From a bacterium (GTDB lineage: Bacteria; Chloroflexota; Dormibacteria; UBA8260; Bog-877), in NCBI GenBank assembly GCA_021817025.1, contig JAKAWF010000111.1:1-9451 (forward strand): 9,451 nucleotides of DNA. The letters are read 5' to 3'. The notes below the pieces were generated by a model, which ran no database searches, was not told the DNA's origin, and saw only the letters and a program-made list of their open reading frames with translations. Below are positions 1 to 5,682 of the stretch, in pieces. Numbering within the stretch: the stretch's first letter is position 1; the number at the start of each line of letters is the position of its first letter. A program made the translations under genes and the position numbers.

Positions 1-1
1 C

Positions 2-853
2 GAGGCAACCCTGAAAAGGCTTCAGGGCTGGAGGCTCTCCGGCACCACCACGGCTGAGGTCAAGACCGGCTACCACCTGAAGGTGGAGGACGAGCTCCTG
101 GCCGTCTCCCTGCTGGCCGGCCTGCGCTCCGAGGAGGGGATCCCCGACCTCTCCGTCACCTACCTGGCGGCCCACGAGCTGCCCCCGGAGCGCAGGTCCG
201 ACCGAGCCGGCTACGTGCAAGAGGTGGCGGACAGCTGCCCGCGGGCGCTGGCGCTGGGGGCCCGCTCCTGCGACGTCTTCTGCGATCAGGGAGCCTTCAC
301 CGTGCCGGAGGCGCAGCTGATCCTGGAGGCCGCCGGTCGGGCCGGGCTGCGGATGCGGATCCATGCAGACGAGCTGGCCCTGACCGGGGGATCTCGGCTG
401 GCGGCCCGGCTGGGGGCGGACTCCGCCGACCACCTGCTCCGGATCGGGAAGCGGGAGGCGGATCTGCTGTCCCGGGCCGGGGTGGCCGCCACCATCTGTC
501 CGATGACCGCCCTCTCGATGCGCGCCCTCCCCCCGGCCCGGGAGCTGCTCCGCGCGGGGGCGACCCTGGCGCTGGGGAGCGACCACAATCCCGGCACCTC
601 CGGCGCCGACTCCATGATCCCGGTGATCTACCTGGCCGTGAGCCAGCTGGGCCTCTCGGTGGATGAGGCGCTCACGGCCGCCACCCTGGGAGGGGCCCGC
701 TCGCTCCGCCTTGGGGATCGGGGCGCGCTCAGTTTGGGGATGCGGGCCGATCTCAGCCTCTGGGCAGCGGACCACGAGGGGGCGTTCGGGTGGGCCCCCC
801 AGCTGGCCTGCCTGGCCTCGTGGAAAGAGGGACGCCGCCTCTCCGCAGCCTGA
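2..853 (+). CDS. hutI: Imidazolonepropionase, 5' end missing
   Basis: Cytoplasmic metal-dependent amidohydrolase of histidine breakdown; it hydrolyses imidazolone-5-propionate to N-formimidoyl-L-glutamate. The frame is open from base 2, so about 283 C-terminal residues of a protein usually near 400 are visible and the start lies outside the window. Early in the frame is GTTTAEVKTGYHL, the family's GTTT-E-KSGYGL segment. Next comes HADE (metal and substrate region), then SADHL, then GSDHNPGT, the counterpart of the usual (T/S)D-NPG metal-Asp loop. The helical stretch PVIYLAVSQLGLSVDEALTAAT and a closing GARSLRLGDRG-type beta-sandwich segment complete the pattern. The last 100 bases overlap the convergent rsmG. 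No other hut gene is visible downstream, so any hut operon would lie to the left. The family call is firm; HADE-type motifs also occur in other amidohydrolases, but the combination is typical of HutI. Confidence 0.9.
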   Translation, partial: EATLKRLQGWRLSGTTTAEVKTGYHLKVEDELLAVSLLAGLRSEEGIPDLSVTYLAAHELPPERRSDRAGYVQEVADSCPRALALGARSCDVFCDQGAFTVPEAQLILEAAGRAGLRMRIHADELALTGGSRLAARLGADSADHLLRIGKREADLLSRAGVAATICPMTALSMRALPPARELLRAGATLALGSDHNPGTSGADSMIPVIYLAVSQLGLSVDEALTAATLGGARSLRLGDRGALSLGMRADLSLWAADHEGAFGWAPQLACLASWKEGRRLSAA

Positions 854-1460
854 GGACCGTGGCCCGGCCCGGGCGGAGCACCGCGAACCCCGTGAACCCC
901 TCCCTGCGGGAGAGCTGCTCGATCTCCTTCCCCGCGGCCCCGGGGGAGATCAGGAGCAGCGCCGTGCCCGTGGGCGCCAGGATGCGCCCCACCTCCGGGA
1001 CCAGGCGGGCCAGCGGAAGGGCCGCCCGTGAGACGAGGTAGTTGGGAGCGCGAAAGTCCACTGAGGAGCGGTACTCCCGGGAGTCCTGGGCCACCACCTC
1101 GACGTTGGCGAGCTCCAGCTGGGCCGCCACCGCTGTCAAAAAGCGCGCCTTCTTCTGGGTGCGCTCCAGGAGCCGAAAGCGCACCGCGGGCCTGGCCAGC
1201 GCCAAGGGGATCCCTGGCAGCCCCCCTCCACTCCCGAGGTCCAGCGCCTCGGCCCCGTCCTCCCAGGGAGCGAGGTCGAGGAGCGAGAGCGACTCGTCAA
1301 CGTGGCGCTCCCCGGCCTCGTCCCTGGGGACGCGGGTCAGGTTCAAAGACCGGTTGGCGGAATACAGGAGATCCAGGTACCTCTGCAGCCGGCTGTGAAC
1401 TGCAGCCCCCGGGTCCATCTCCTCAGGGTAGGCCACCTGGCCGCGGAGGGGCGGCCGCAT
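753..1460 (-). CDS. rsmG: 16S rRNA (guanine(527)-N7)-methyltransferase RsmG (GidB)
   Basis: SAM-dependent methyltransferase that makes m7G527 in the 530 loop of 16S rRNA; loss of the family enzyme gives low-level streptomycin resistance. Counting from the most upstream possible start (TTG 1466), the N-terminal helix with NRSLNLTR is at residues 38-45, the SAM loop LDLGSGGGLPGIP at 75-87, ERTQKKARFL at 101-110, and SRAALPLARLV near 146-156. The family core ends near VLRLRR (about 204-209). A further Arg/Pro-rich tail of about 28 residues is the complement of the hutI 3' end and looks non-homologous. The usual Trp before the NLT motif is absent (SANRS). Start codon is uncertain: TTG 1466, ATG 1460 and ATG 1418 are in frame. 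ATG 1418 has GAGGAG directly abutting it and would give a core-only protein. I use ATG 1460. Its usual neighbours (parA, parB, jag, yidC) are not here. Confidence 0.88.
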   Translation of the reverse strand: MRPPLRGQVAYPEEMDPGAAVHSRLQRYLDLLYSANRSLNLTRVPRDEAGERHVDESLSLLDLAPWEDGAEALDLGSGGGLPGIPLALARPAVRFRLLERTQKKARFLTAVAAQLELANVEVVAQDSREYRSSVDFRAPNYLVSRAALPLARLVPEVGRILAPTGTALLLISPGAAGKEIEQLSRREGFTGFAVLRPGRATVLRLRRGGVPLSTRPGRPAGGPTRTPPRGPLPRG

Positions 1461-1512
1461 GGCCAAGCACTACGCCGTACGGGGATCTGGATGGGGTGCC
1501 CGAGGACTTCGA

Positions 1513-2194
1513 TCAGGCGGCTGGCGGAGCCGATGGCGTTGGGGCCACCACCCCCGGCCCTGGTGCCGCCGATGCGGGCCAGGGCGCGGGGTGCCCTGGT
1601 CTTGGAGGCGTTGACCGGGCCAGGGAGTTGGCCCCCATCGGTGTCGTGCACGAGGTGCCTTTGATCGTGAGCCACCCGGTGGGAGTCGAGGCCGGAGCCA
1701 GCTCGCTGCTGTAGATCCTCCCCGCCCCTCTGAACGCATCTGCCGGCCGCGAGGCGTCCGGCGCGGTGCGGCAGGGGAGGAGCAGGGCGCCGGAGCCGCC
1801 CTTGTTGTCTAAGAACCGCCGAGATGCGTCCGGTCTGGCCTTCCCCCGGGTGGGCCCTGGGGCAGCCGGGGCTGCCCGGAAAGACCTCGTGAGGTACCAG
1901 GGGAGGAGTGCTGCCAGCCGGGCATTGCCCAGATCATCGAGATGGCTCCGCCGCCGCCCGGATCGGCCCGGCGTTCCCGACCTTCGCGCTGACGGGCTGG
2001 GCGGCGACGTTTTAGAGGGTGGTGCCGCCCGCCGTGACCAAGTAGGGCTGGCGCGCCGGGTCGAGAACCGAGAGCGCGTTCTGACCGGCGACCGTGGACA
2101 CGAAGCGAGAGGCGTCGGAGCTGTCCCACTCGCGCCGCTCATTCCAGACCGCGGCCGCGCACGTCGCGGGAGCCACAGATGACGTTCTGGGCAC
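1513..2194 (-). pseudogene. Broken S53 (sedolisin/kumamolisin-type) serine-carboxyl peptidase gene
   Basis: Four landmarks of the secreted acid-protease family S53 occur in the correct order on the minus strand but in different frames. First, 2012-2194 reads NALSVLDPARQPYLVTAGGTTL-like sequence ending in TAA; compare the family's DPASxPYVTAVGGTTL, which normally continues. Second, 1911-1958 reads GGGGAISMIWAMPGWQ (family GGGGxSxxWxMPxWQ) in another frame. Third, 1711-1770 reads RTAPDAS..AD....G..IY (family RxVPDVSAxADPxTGYxIY) in the third frame. Fourth, 1636-1677 reads GW.TIKGTSCTTPM, with the catalytic Ser motif GTSxxxP (Ser codon 1651-1653). The N-terminal half with the Glu/Asp catalytic residues is missing, and the copy stops about 60 bp before bioY. 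At least two frameshifts and one stop make it non-functional. The left limit is approximate: a degraded C-terminal tail may run toward 1480. The same region also reads as Arg/Pro-rich open frames on the plus strand, which I take as shadows. Confidence 0.7.
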
Positions 2195-2202
2195 CTGTCC
2201 GG

Positions 2203-2224
2203 CCGCCGGGCTCGAGCCCGGCGG
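2203..2224. promoter_or_regulatory. Perfect 22-bp palindrome upstream of bioY
   Basis: The half-site CCGCCGGGCTC is followed directly by its exact reverse complement GAGCCCGGCGG, centred between 2213 and 2214. It lies 29-38 bp before the candidate bioY starts and touches a TTGACG -35-like hexamer. It could be a repressor operator for biotin-uptake control, or an RNA stem-loop. It does not resemble a BirA or BioR site as I know them, and no T-tract follows on either strand. Confidence 0.55.
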
Positions 2225-2254
2225 TTGACGCCGCCCTGGCTGTCCGGTTAGGTT
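2225..2254 (+). promoter_or_regulatory. Possible bioY promoter
   Basis: TTGACG at 2225-2230 and TAGGTT at 2249-2254 are separated by 18 bp. The -35 matches consensus at 5 of 6 bases; the -10 keeps only the key TA...T positions. Transcription would begin at about 2260-2262, on or next to the in-frame GTG at 2262, giving a leaderless or nearly leaderless mRNA. The weak -10 makes this tentative. Confidence 0.3.
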
Positions 2255-2261
2255 GGCTCAG

Positions 2262-2861
2262 GTGCTGACCGACGCCGTACTCCGCAGGCGGGAGCTGGTC
2301 CTGGCGGACCTCATCCCCGGGACCTTGGTCCGAGACGTCCTTCTCGTCCTGGGCTTCGCCGCCGTGACCGGGCTATCCGCCCAGATATCGATACGCCTCC
2401 CCTTCACCCCGGTGCCGATCACCGGCCAGACCCTGGCCGTGCTCCTCGGGGGCATGGCGCTGGGGGCGCCCCGCGCCACCCTGGGGATGGTGGCCTACTT
2501 GGGGATCGGGCTCGTCGGCCTTCCATGGTTCGCCGGTGGGGCTGGCGGCTGGGCGGTGGTCGGCAGCGCCTCCTTCGGTTACCTCTTGGGCTTCATCGTG
2601 GCCGCCGCGGTGGTGGGCGCGCTGGCGGCTCGCGGCTTCGACCGCGGCCCACTCCGGGTGTTGCTGGCGATGGTGGTCGGCAACGCCCTCATCTACCTCC
2701 TGGGAGCAACGTGGCTGGCCCTGGACCTCCACCTCGGCGCCTCTCAAGCGGTCTCCCTGGGGGTCACCCCCTTCCTGCTCGGGGACGCCCTCAAGGCGGC
2801 GCTCGCCATGGGGTTGCTGCCCGGAGCCTGGCGGCTAGCGGGGAGGCACGCCGGGCCCTAG
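2262..2861 (+). CDS. bioY: Biotin transporter BioY (ECF transporter S component)
   Basis: Integral membrane protein of about 199 residues that binds biotin and delivers it into the cell, alone or with the ECF ATPase/T module. Counting from GTG 2262, the BioY signature PFTPVPITGQTLAVLLGG is near residues 47-64, FAGGAGGW near 90-97, GYLLGF near 106-111, and PFLLGDALK near 170-178. About six hydrophobic segments span the rest, as expected for the family (usually 180-200 residues). Start choice: TTG 2253 is also in frame and adds three residues, but it has no proper ribosome site. GTG 2262 has AGG 9 bp upstream and fits a leaderless promoter; an upstream in-frame stop at 2226 limits the choice. 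No bioM/bioN-type ATPase or T component is adjacent, so it either works alone or uses a shared energy-coupling module elsewhere. A 22-bp palindrome just upstream may control it. Confidence 0.92.
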   Translation: MLTDAVLRRRELVLADLIPGTLVRDVLLVLGFAAVTGLSAQISIRLPFTPVPITGQTLAVLLGGMALGAPRATLGMVAYLGIGLVGLPWFAGGAGGWAVVGSASFGYLLGFIVAAAVVGALAARGFDRGPLRVLLAMVVGNALIYLLGATWLALDLHLGASQAVSLGVTPFLLGDALKAALAMGLLPGAWRLAGRHAGP

Positions 2862-2863
2862 AC

Positions 2864-2890
2864 GGGCCGAGATCGAGGGTCAGCTCGCCC
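2864..2890 (+). terminator. Possible hairpin terminator after bioY
   Basis: GGGC-c-GAG (2864-2871) can pair with CTC-GCCC (2884-2890), a 7-bp stem with one bulged C and a 12-base loop, starting 3 bp after the bioY stop. No T-tract follows, so this is a weak call, although U-less hairpins are common in high-GC bacteria. Confidence 0.25.
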
Positions 2891-3370
2891 ACGGCCGGTG
2901 CTGAGGAGCCCCGGGGTCCGGCCAGCACCTCCACGGGGACCGCCCCCGGGCCGCGCACGGCAAGCGGCCGCGGCGCCGGTGTCGCGGCGGCCCCGCCTAC
3001 CTCGGAGTCGCGCAGGTGGCGTGGGCGGTGCCCGCCTGGCGCCACCCCGGCCCCGAGGGCATGGTCCTCATCCCTTGGCGGCATTCTTCACATGGCTCCG
3101 CCCCGGCCGCCGGCTTCGGCTGCTCTCCCCACGGAGAACACCCAGAGATGGCCACAGTCCCGGCCTCAAGTGGGCGGGAGGGTCAGGCGGAGGCACCACG
3201 GTGGTGCTGGTGGGGAGCTGGATCCGGCGCCCCACCGGTGGCGGCCCCTGACGCCCGGTGACCTTCACCTGGGGAGTCGATGGGCGGGTGCCGGTAGTTG
3301 GGCGCCACGTCGCTGTTGCCGCTGTCGCCGGCGGCAGCGGTCCAGGCAGCTCCGGGCGGACCATCAGGCG
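2891..3370. other. Gene-poor spacer between bioY and vapBC
   Basis: No frame here carries a recognisable domain or a start with a ribosome site. The long open frames are Arg/Pro/Gly-rich, as expected of chance frames in GC-rich DNA. A minus-strand frame from 3084 into the bioY 3' end has G/C-rich third positions but no motif I recognise. The right third holds the cluster of dyads listed separately. Confidence 0.5.
3193..3272. repeat. Cluster of four dyad symmetries (REP-like or structured RNA)
   Basis: Within 80 bp four inverted repeats follow one another or overlap. GCACCAC-G-GTGGTGC is at 3193-3207. GGTGGGG (3209-3215) pairs with CCCCACC (3230-3236) around a 14-base loop containing GGATCC. 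The perfect palindrome CCACCGGTGG is at 3232-3241. GGTGA-CCT-TCACC is at 3257-3269, extended by CC/GG pairs beyond one mismatch. The second and third elements share the CCACC arm, so they are alternative pairings. The role is unknown: repetitive extragenic palindrome, terminator region for bioY, or protein-binding site. Confidence 0.45.
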
Positions 3371-3381
3371 TCACCTACATC

Positions 3382-3415
3382 ATCATTCGATGATAGACTT
3401 GGTGCCTAAAGGAGG
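3382..3415 (+). promoter_or_regulatory. vapBC promoter, operator-like dyad and ribosome site
   Basis: The dyad ATCAT-TCG-ATGAT lies at 3382-3394 in an otherwise GC-rich background. It overlaps an extended -10 element TG-A-TAGACT (3391-3399); no good -35 is visible. A strong ribosome site AAAGGAGG sits at 3408-3415. The placement fits the usual autorepression of vapBC by the VapB-VapC complex. Known: such operons bind dyads over their own promoter. Inferred: that this particular dyad is the operator. Confidence 0.45.
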
Positions 3416-3421
3416 ATGGCC

Positions 3422-3619
3422 GTGCGCACGACTCTCGCATTGGACGATGACCTCCTCGCCGCAGCGCAGCGCCTCACCGGCAAGACCGGGAAGACGGCCG
3501 TCGTGCGGGAGGCGCTGGCCGCTCTGATCGAGCGGGAGAGTGCCCGGCGGCTGGCCCGACTCGGCGGGACCCAGCCGGCCCTTGCCGACGTGCCGCGCCG
3601 TCGGCCCCTGTCGCGGTGA
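3422..3619 (+). CDS. vapB: Type II antitoxin VapB
   Basis: Small DNA-binding antitoxin of 65 residues that neutralises the adjacent PIN-domain toxin and represses the operon. The N-terminus RTTLALDDDLLAAAQRL followed by KTAVVREALAALIE is a typical ribbon-helix-helix domain of the VapB (MRTTLDIDDDLL..A) type. The Arg-rich C-terminal tail would be the toxin-binding segment. Start choice: ATG 3416 abuts the AAAGGAGG ribosome site with no spacing, whereas GTG 3422 has the ideal 6-base gap and yields the canonical M-RTTL start, so I prefer GTG 3422. The stop overlaps the vapC start in a GTGA, implying translational coupling. Confidence 0.88.
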   Translation: MRTTLALDDDLLAAAQRLTGKTGKTAVVREALAALIERESARRLARLGGTQPALADVPRRRPLSR

Positions 3620-3990
3620 TACTGGTCGACACGTCGATCTGGATCGACCACCTCCGCACGGGAGACGCCGCCCTGGTTCGTCTGCTCAACGACAACGCGG
3701 TGCTGGCGCACCCATGGGTCACCGGAGAGCTGGCGCTGGGCGACCTGCGCCACCGTGACGAGGTCATCTCGTTGCTGCGCGGTCTCCCACAGGCGGTGGT
3801 GGCCGACGAAGACGAGGTGCTCAGGCTGGTCGACCGGGAAGGCTTGTACGGCGCGGGCATCGGCTATGTGGACGCTCAGCTTCTGGCCGCGACAAGGCTC
3901 ACCCCGGACGCCAGGCTTTGGACCAGGGACAGGCGGCTTGCGACGGTCACGGCACAGCTGGAGCTGGATCACTCCGAGGGACGGGCCTGA
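3616..3990 (+). CDS. vapC: Type II toxin VapC, PIN-domain ribonuclease
   Basis: Predicted Mg2+-dependent endoribonuclease of 124 residues that cuts tRNA or rRNA when freed from VapB. The PIN fold is complete and the four acidic metal ligands are visible: Asp5 (ILVDTSIWIDHLR), Glu38 (TGELALG), Asp86 (GIGYVDAQLLAA) and Asp105 (LWTRDRRL). Length and motif spacing fit the family. It starts with GTG at the GTGA overlap with vapB and has no ribosome site of its own, so it depends on coupling. No truncation is seen, so the pair is probably functional. Substrate specificity cannot be read from the sequence. Confidence 0.92.
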   Translation: MILVDTSIWIDHLRTGDAALVRLLNDNAVLAHPWVTGELALGDLRHRDEVISLLRGLPQAVVADEDEVLRLVDREGLYGAGIGYVDAQLLAATRLTPDARLWTRDRRLATVTAQLELDHSEGRA

Positions 3991-4161
3991 ATCGACCGCC
4001 GCAGGACCGGCGAACCGCCAACAGCACGGACCCAGACCCCGGCCGACCTCCTCGTGACGACGTCTCAGCTCCGGGCCAGGCGGGCTCCAGCCATGCGGTG
4101 ACCGCGCCGGAAAGTCGAGGAACCCGTCTACGGGCGTCGCGGAGTTCGCTTGCGTCACCAC

Positions 4162-4193
4162 CGAGTTGCGCAGACCATCCTCTCCGCAACTCG
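4162..4193. repeat. 9-bp inverted repeat with 14-base loop between vapC and the next gene
   Basis: CGAGTTGCG (4162-4170) and CGCAACTCG (4185-4193) are exact reverse complements. The structure lies 170 bp after vapC and 85 bp before the next ATG. It may be a U-less terminator for vapBC or a regulator site for the downstream gene. Apart from it, the 287-bp spacer 3991-4277 shows nothing I recognise. Confidence 0.45.
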
Positions 4194-4277
4194 CTCCGCC
4201 CGGCGCCACCCCATAGCGGCCCGTGCTGGGCGGTGCGATACTCGGCGGCGCACTCGACAGGGTTGGGGGACAACGCC

Positions 4278-4574
4278 ATGGCGGTAGAGGTCCACGTGCA
4301 GGGGCAGATCGAGCCAGGGCACCTGGCAGACTTCCGGGAGGCAGTGGAACGGTACGCGACCTTTGCCCGCGACCACGGCTATGCCGTACCGAGGGCCCTC
4401 TTCGGCCTGAGCGGGAAGATGAGCACCGTCCGCCTCATCCACGCCTACGTCGACCTCAACGGGTACGAGGAGCACGAGGTGCGCACCGTGACCGATCGAG
4501 AGTACTCCCAACTCGGCCAGAAGCTGGGGTTCACCGCCGGGTCCATCAGGTACGAGCTATACCGCCAGATCTGA
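4278..4574 (+). CDS. Small protein, probable dimeric alpha/beta-barrel fold, function unknown
   Basis: I do not recognise a named family. The 98-residue product has the order strand (AVEVHVQGQIEP), helix (HLADFREAVERYATFARDHGY), strand (VRLIHAYVDLN), helix (YEEHEVRTVTDREYSQLGQKLG), strand (SIRYELYRQI). This is the ferredoxin-like pattern of NIPSNAP, ABM or stress-responsive alpha/beta-barrel proteins, which usually form dimers. There is no signal peptide or membrane segment, so it should be cytoplasmic. Start ATG 4278 has GGGGA 8 bases upstream. The frame is open much further upstream, but that part has no coding character. It stands alone, convergent to the VOC gene. The fold is inferred; the substrate, if any, is unknown. 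Confidence 0.75.
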   Translation: MAVEVHVQGQIEPGHLADFREAVERYATFARDHGYAVPRALFGLSGKMSTVRLIHAYVDLNGYEEHEVRTVTDREYSQLGQKLGFTAGSIRYELYRQI

Positions 4575-4613
4575 CAGGGCCCCACCGCCAAGGCAGCGAC
4601 CGCTCAGTACACC

Positions 4614-4643
4614 CAGCCGCGGCATCTCATCAGGGGGCGGCTG
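4614..4643 (+). terminator. Possible terminator after the 98-residue protein gene
   Basis: CAGCCGC (4614-4620) pairs exactly with GCGGCTG (4637-4643) around a 16-base loop. A short TTTAGTT lies about 10 bases further on. It is placed 40 bp after the stop, between two convergent genes. A 10-bp palindrome GGGCATGCCC follows at 4663-4672. The loop is long and the T-tract poor, so confidence is low. Confidence 0.3.
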
Positions 4644-4750
4644 AGCAGGCGGGTTTAGTTGCGGGCATGCCCCCCTGGTGAAGGTCGGGACCGGGTGGGC
4701 GCCCGCGATCGCCGGGTGGCAAGGCTGACTGGGTGGAGGACTGGCCCCCT

Positions 4751-5161
4751 TCAGCCGCGGAATGAACCCTGGAGCCAGATGAGCCAGTGGGGTCCGTACC
4801 GGTCGATGACCTGCCCGTCGGAATCCACCCACGGCCGGATCTGCAGGTCATCTACGACCTGGCCGCCTTCCGCGAGCTTGGAGAGCCACTTCTTCAAAGT
4901 CGCGGGGAAACCAGTGCCGAGCAGGGACACCATCAAGCCCTCGCATCGGACGGGACGCTCGCCACCGGCCACATCAGCGCCAGACAGCTGCACCGGCCCG
5001 TCTTTCAGGTAGCCGTGCGCGACGGCATCCGCCGGTCCGTCAGTTCGGTTGAACTCCTCGAAGGTGTGCAAGTCAACGACCGCCCCGGAGACCTCACCAA
5101 AGAAAGTCAGGGCTTCTCGCGCGCTGCCAGGGAATTCGATGTAATGCGTCGGAGCGGTCAC
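4751..5161 (-). CDS. VOC-superfamily protein, PhnB/glyoxalase-like
   Basis: Cytoplasmic protein of 136 residues with the vicinal-oxygen-chelate fold of the PhnB-like group (often misnamed 3-demethylubiquinone-9 methyltransferase). Visible motifs are HYIEFPGSAREALTFFGEVSG at the N-terminus (family YLxFxGxAxEAxxFYxxVFG), AHGYLKDGPVQLSGADV near residues 48-64, and DSDGQVIDRYGPHWLIWL near 113-130 (family DxxGxxxDxFGxxWxI). Start choice: ATG 5227 is in frame but adds 22 residues unlike the family and has no ribosome site. GTG 5161 puts homology at residue 5 and has AGGTGGG about 9 bases upstream. Reaction and substrate are unknown; relatives include resistance and isomerase-type proteins. It lies downstream of soxR on the same strand, separated by a transposase remnant, so co-transcription with soxR is possible but unproven. 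Confidence 0.82.
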   Translation of the reverse strand: MTAPTHYIEFPGSAREALTFFGEVSGAVVDLHTFEEFNRTDGPADAVAHGYLKDGPVQLSGADVAGGERPVRCEGLMVSLLGTGFPATLKKWLSKLAEGGQVVDDLQIRPWVDSDGQVIDRYGPHWLIWLQGSFRG

Positions 5162-5295
5162 GGCGGCAATCCCACCTACCCCTTGTCGGCGCGCATGGGT
5201 TTGGCGACCGACCGGCGGGCGTGCCATGAAGACGTAGGGGCTGCGGCCAGGCGACTTTGGTCTGGCAGGGGAGCCACTGCCGGACTTACTCCCAA

Positions 5296-5682
5296 CCAGC
5301 GGGCACTTAACACCTGGGCCCGCAGGACGATGGCGGGCCTGGTGCCGCGCACGGCCCAGCGCATGCCGGATGACAGCACACTCTGGGCAAGCATGGTGCG
5401 GCAGCCGGACGCGGCGCCGCCTCTGCGGACGAAGGTGCTCAGCCCGCGGAAGTGGAAGTAAAGCATGCGCGGGAGCTTGGCCTCGACCGGGCGTTCGTCA
5501 TGGGCATCGCCTGAGGAACGGTAGGGAAGGAAGCCGACTCCGGCGGCGGTGTCCCTGGAGGCGATGCTGCAGTAGGTTCCCACGTCTCCATCCGGATGGC
5601 ACTGGTCGTCGACGGTGGTGTGAGTGACCAGGCACCCGAGCTTGACGTCTCAGGCCAGGGCTCGACTGTGCCGTAGCGTCCC
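5296..5682 (-). pseudogene. Deleted and frameshifted transposase remnant, ISKra4-like
   Basis: Starting directly after the soxR stop, the minus strand shows pieces that match the two ends of an ISKra4-type transposase. The upstream piece reads DVKLGCLVTHTTVD then GTYCSIAS (5565-5649; family xVKLGCVFTQTxxD...TTYxxxIE). The frame is interrupted by TGA at 5650-5652, and the preceding segment EGRYGTVEPWPE continues in the next frame, so a single-base loss is likely. The downstream piece reads MLYFHFRGL, then GCRTMLAQ, then SSGMRWAVRGTRPAIVLR and LSARW (5296-5466; family MRYxxFRxxGLxxGSGVVEAGCRTxIxxRLxxSGMxWTVRGAxAIxxLRxxxLSGRW). Only about 30 residues separate the two pieces where roughly 200 are expected, so the centre is deleted. 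No clear terminal inverted repeats were found. The family call rests on recall of the C-terminal signature. Confidence 0.6.

Noticed and set aside
1028..1714. 228-codon plus-strand open frame opposite rsmG
   Set aside because: Antisense to the conserved RsmG core and to the S53 remnant; Pro/Arg/Gly-rich shadow.
1766..2182. 138-codon plus-strand open frame before bioY
   Set aside because: Arg-rich product without motifs, and it is antisense to the S53 peptidase remnants, which explain the region better.
2791..3084. 97-codon minus-strand frame convergent with bioY, G/C-rich at third positions
   Set aside because: Composition alone is not evidence in such GC-rich DNA; no motif or ribosome site, and it overlaps the bioY end.
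2525..3409. 294-codon plus-strand open frame starting inside bioY and running to vapB
   Set aside because: Out of frame with bioY, Arg/Pro/Gly-rich and without a start context.
3406..4209. 267-codon open frame on the minus strand across vapBC
   Set aside because: It is fully antisense to vapB and vapC, which have clear motifs; it has no ribosome site and no recognisable domain.
4690..4740. Three GGGTGG repeats, considered as direct repeats or an iteron-like array
   Set aside because: The units are only six bases with unequal spacing and no flanking similarity; expected by chance at this base composition.
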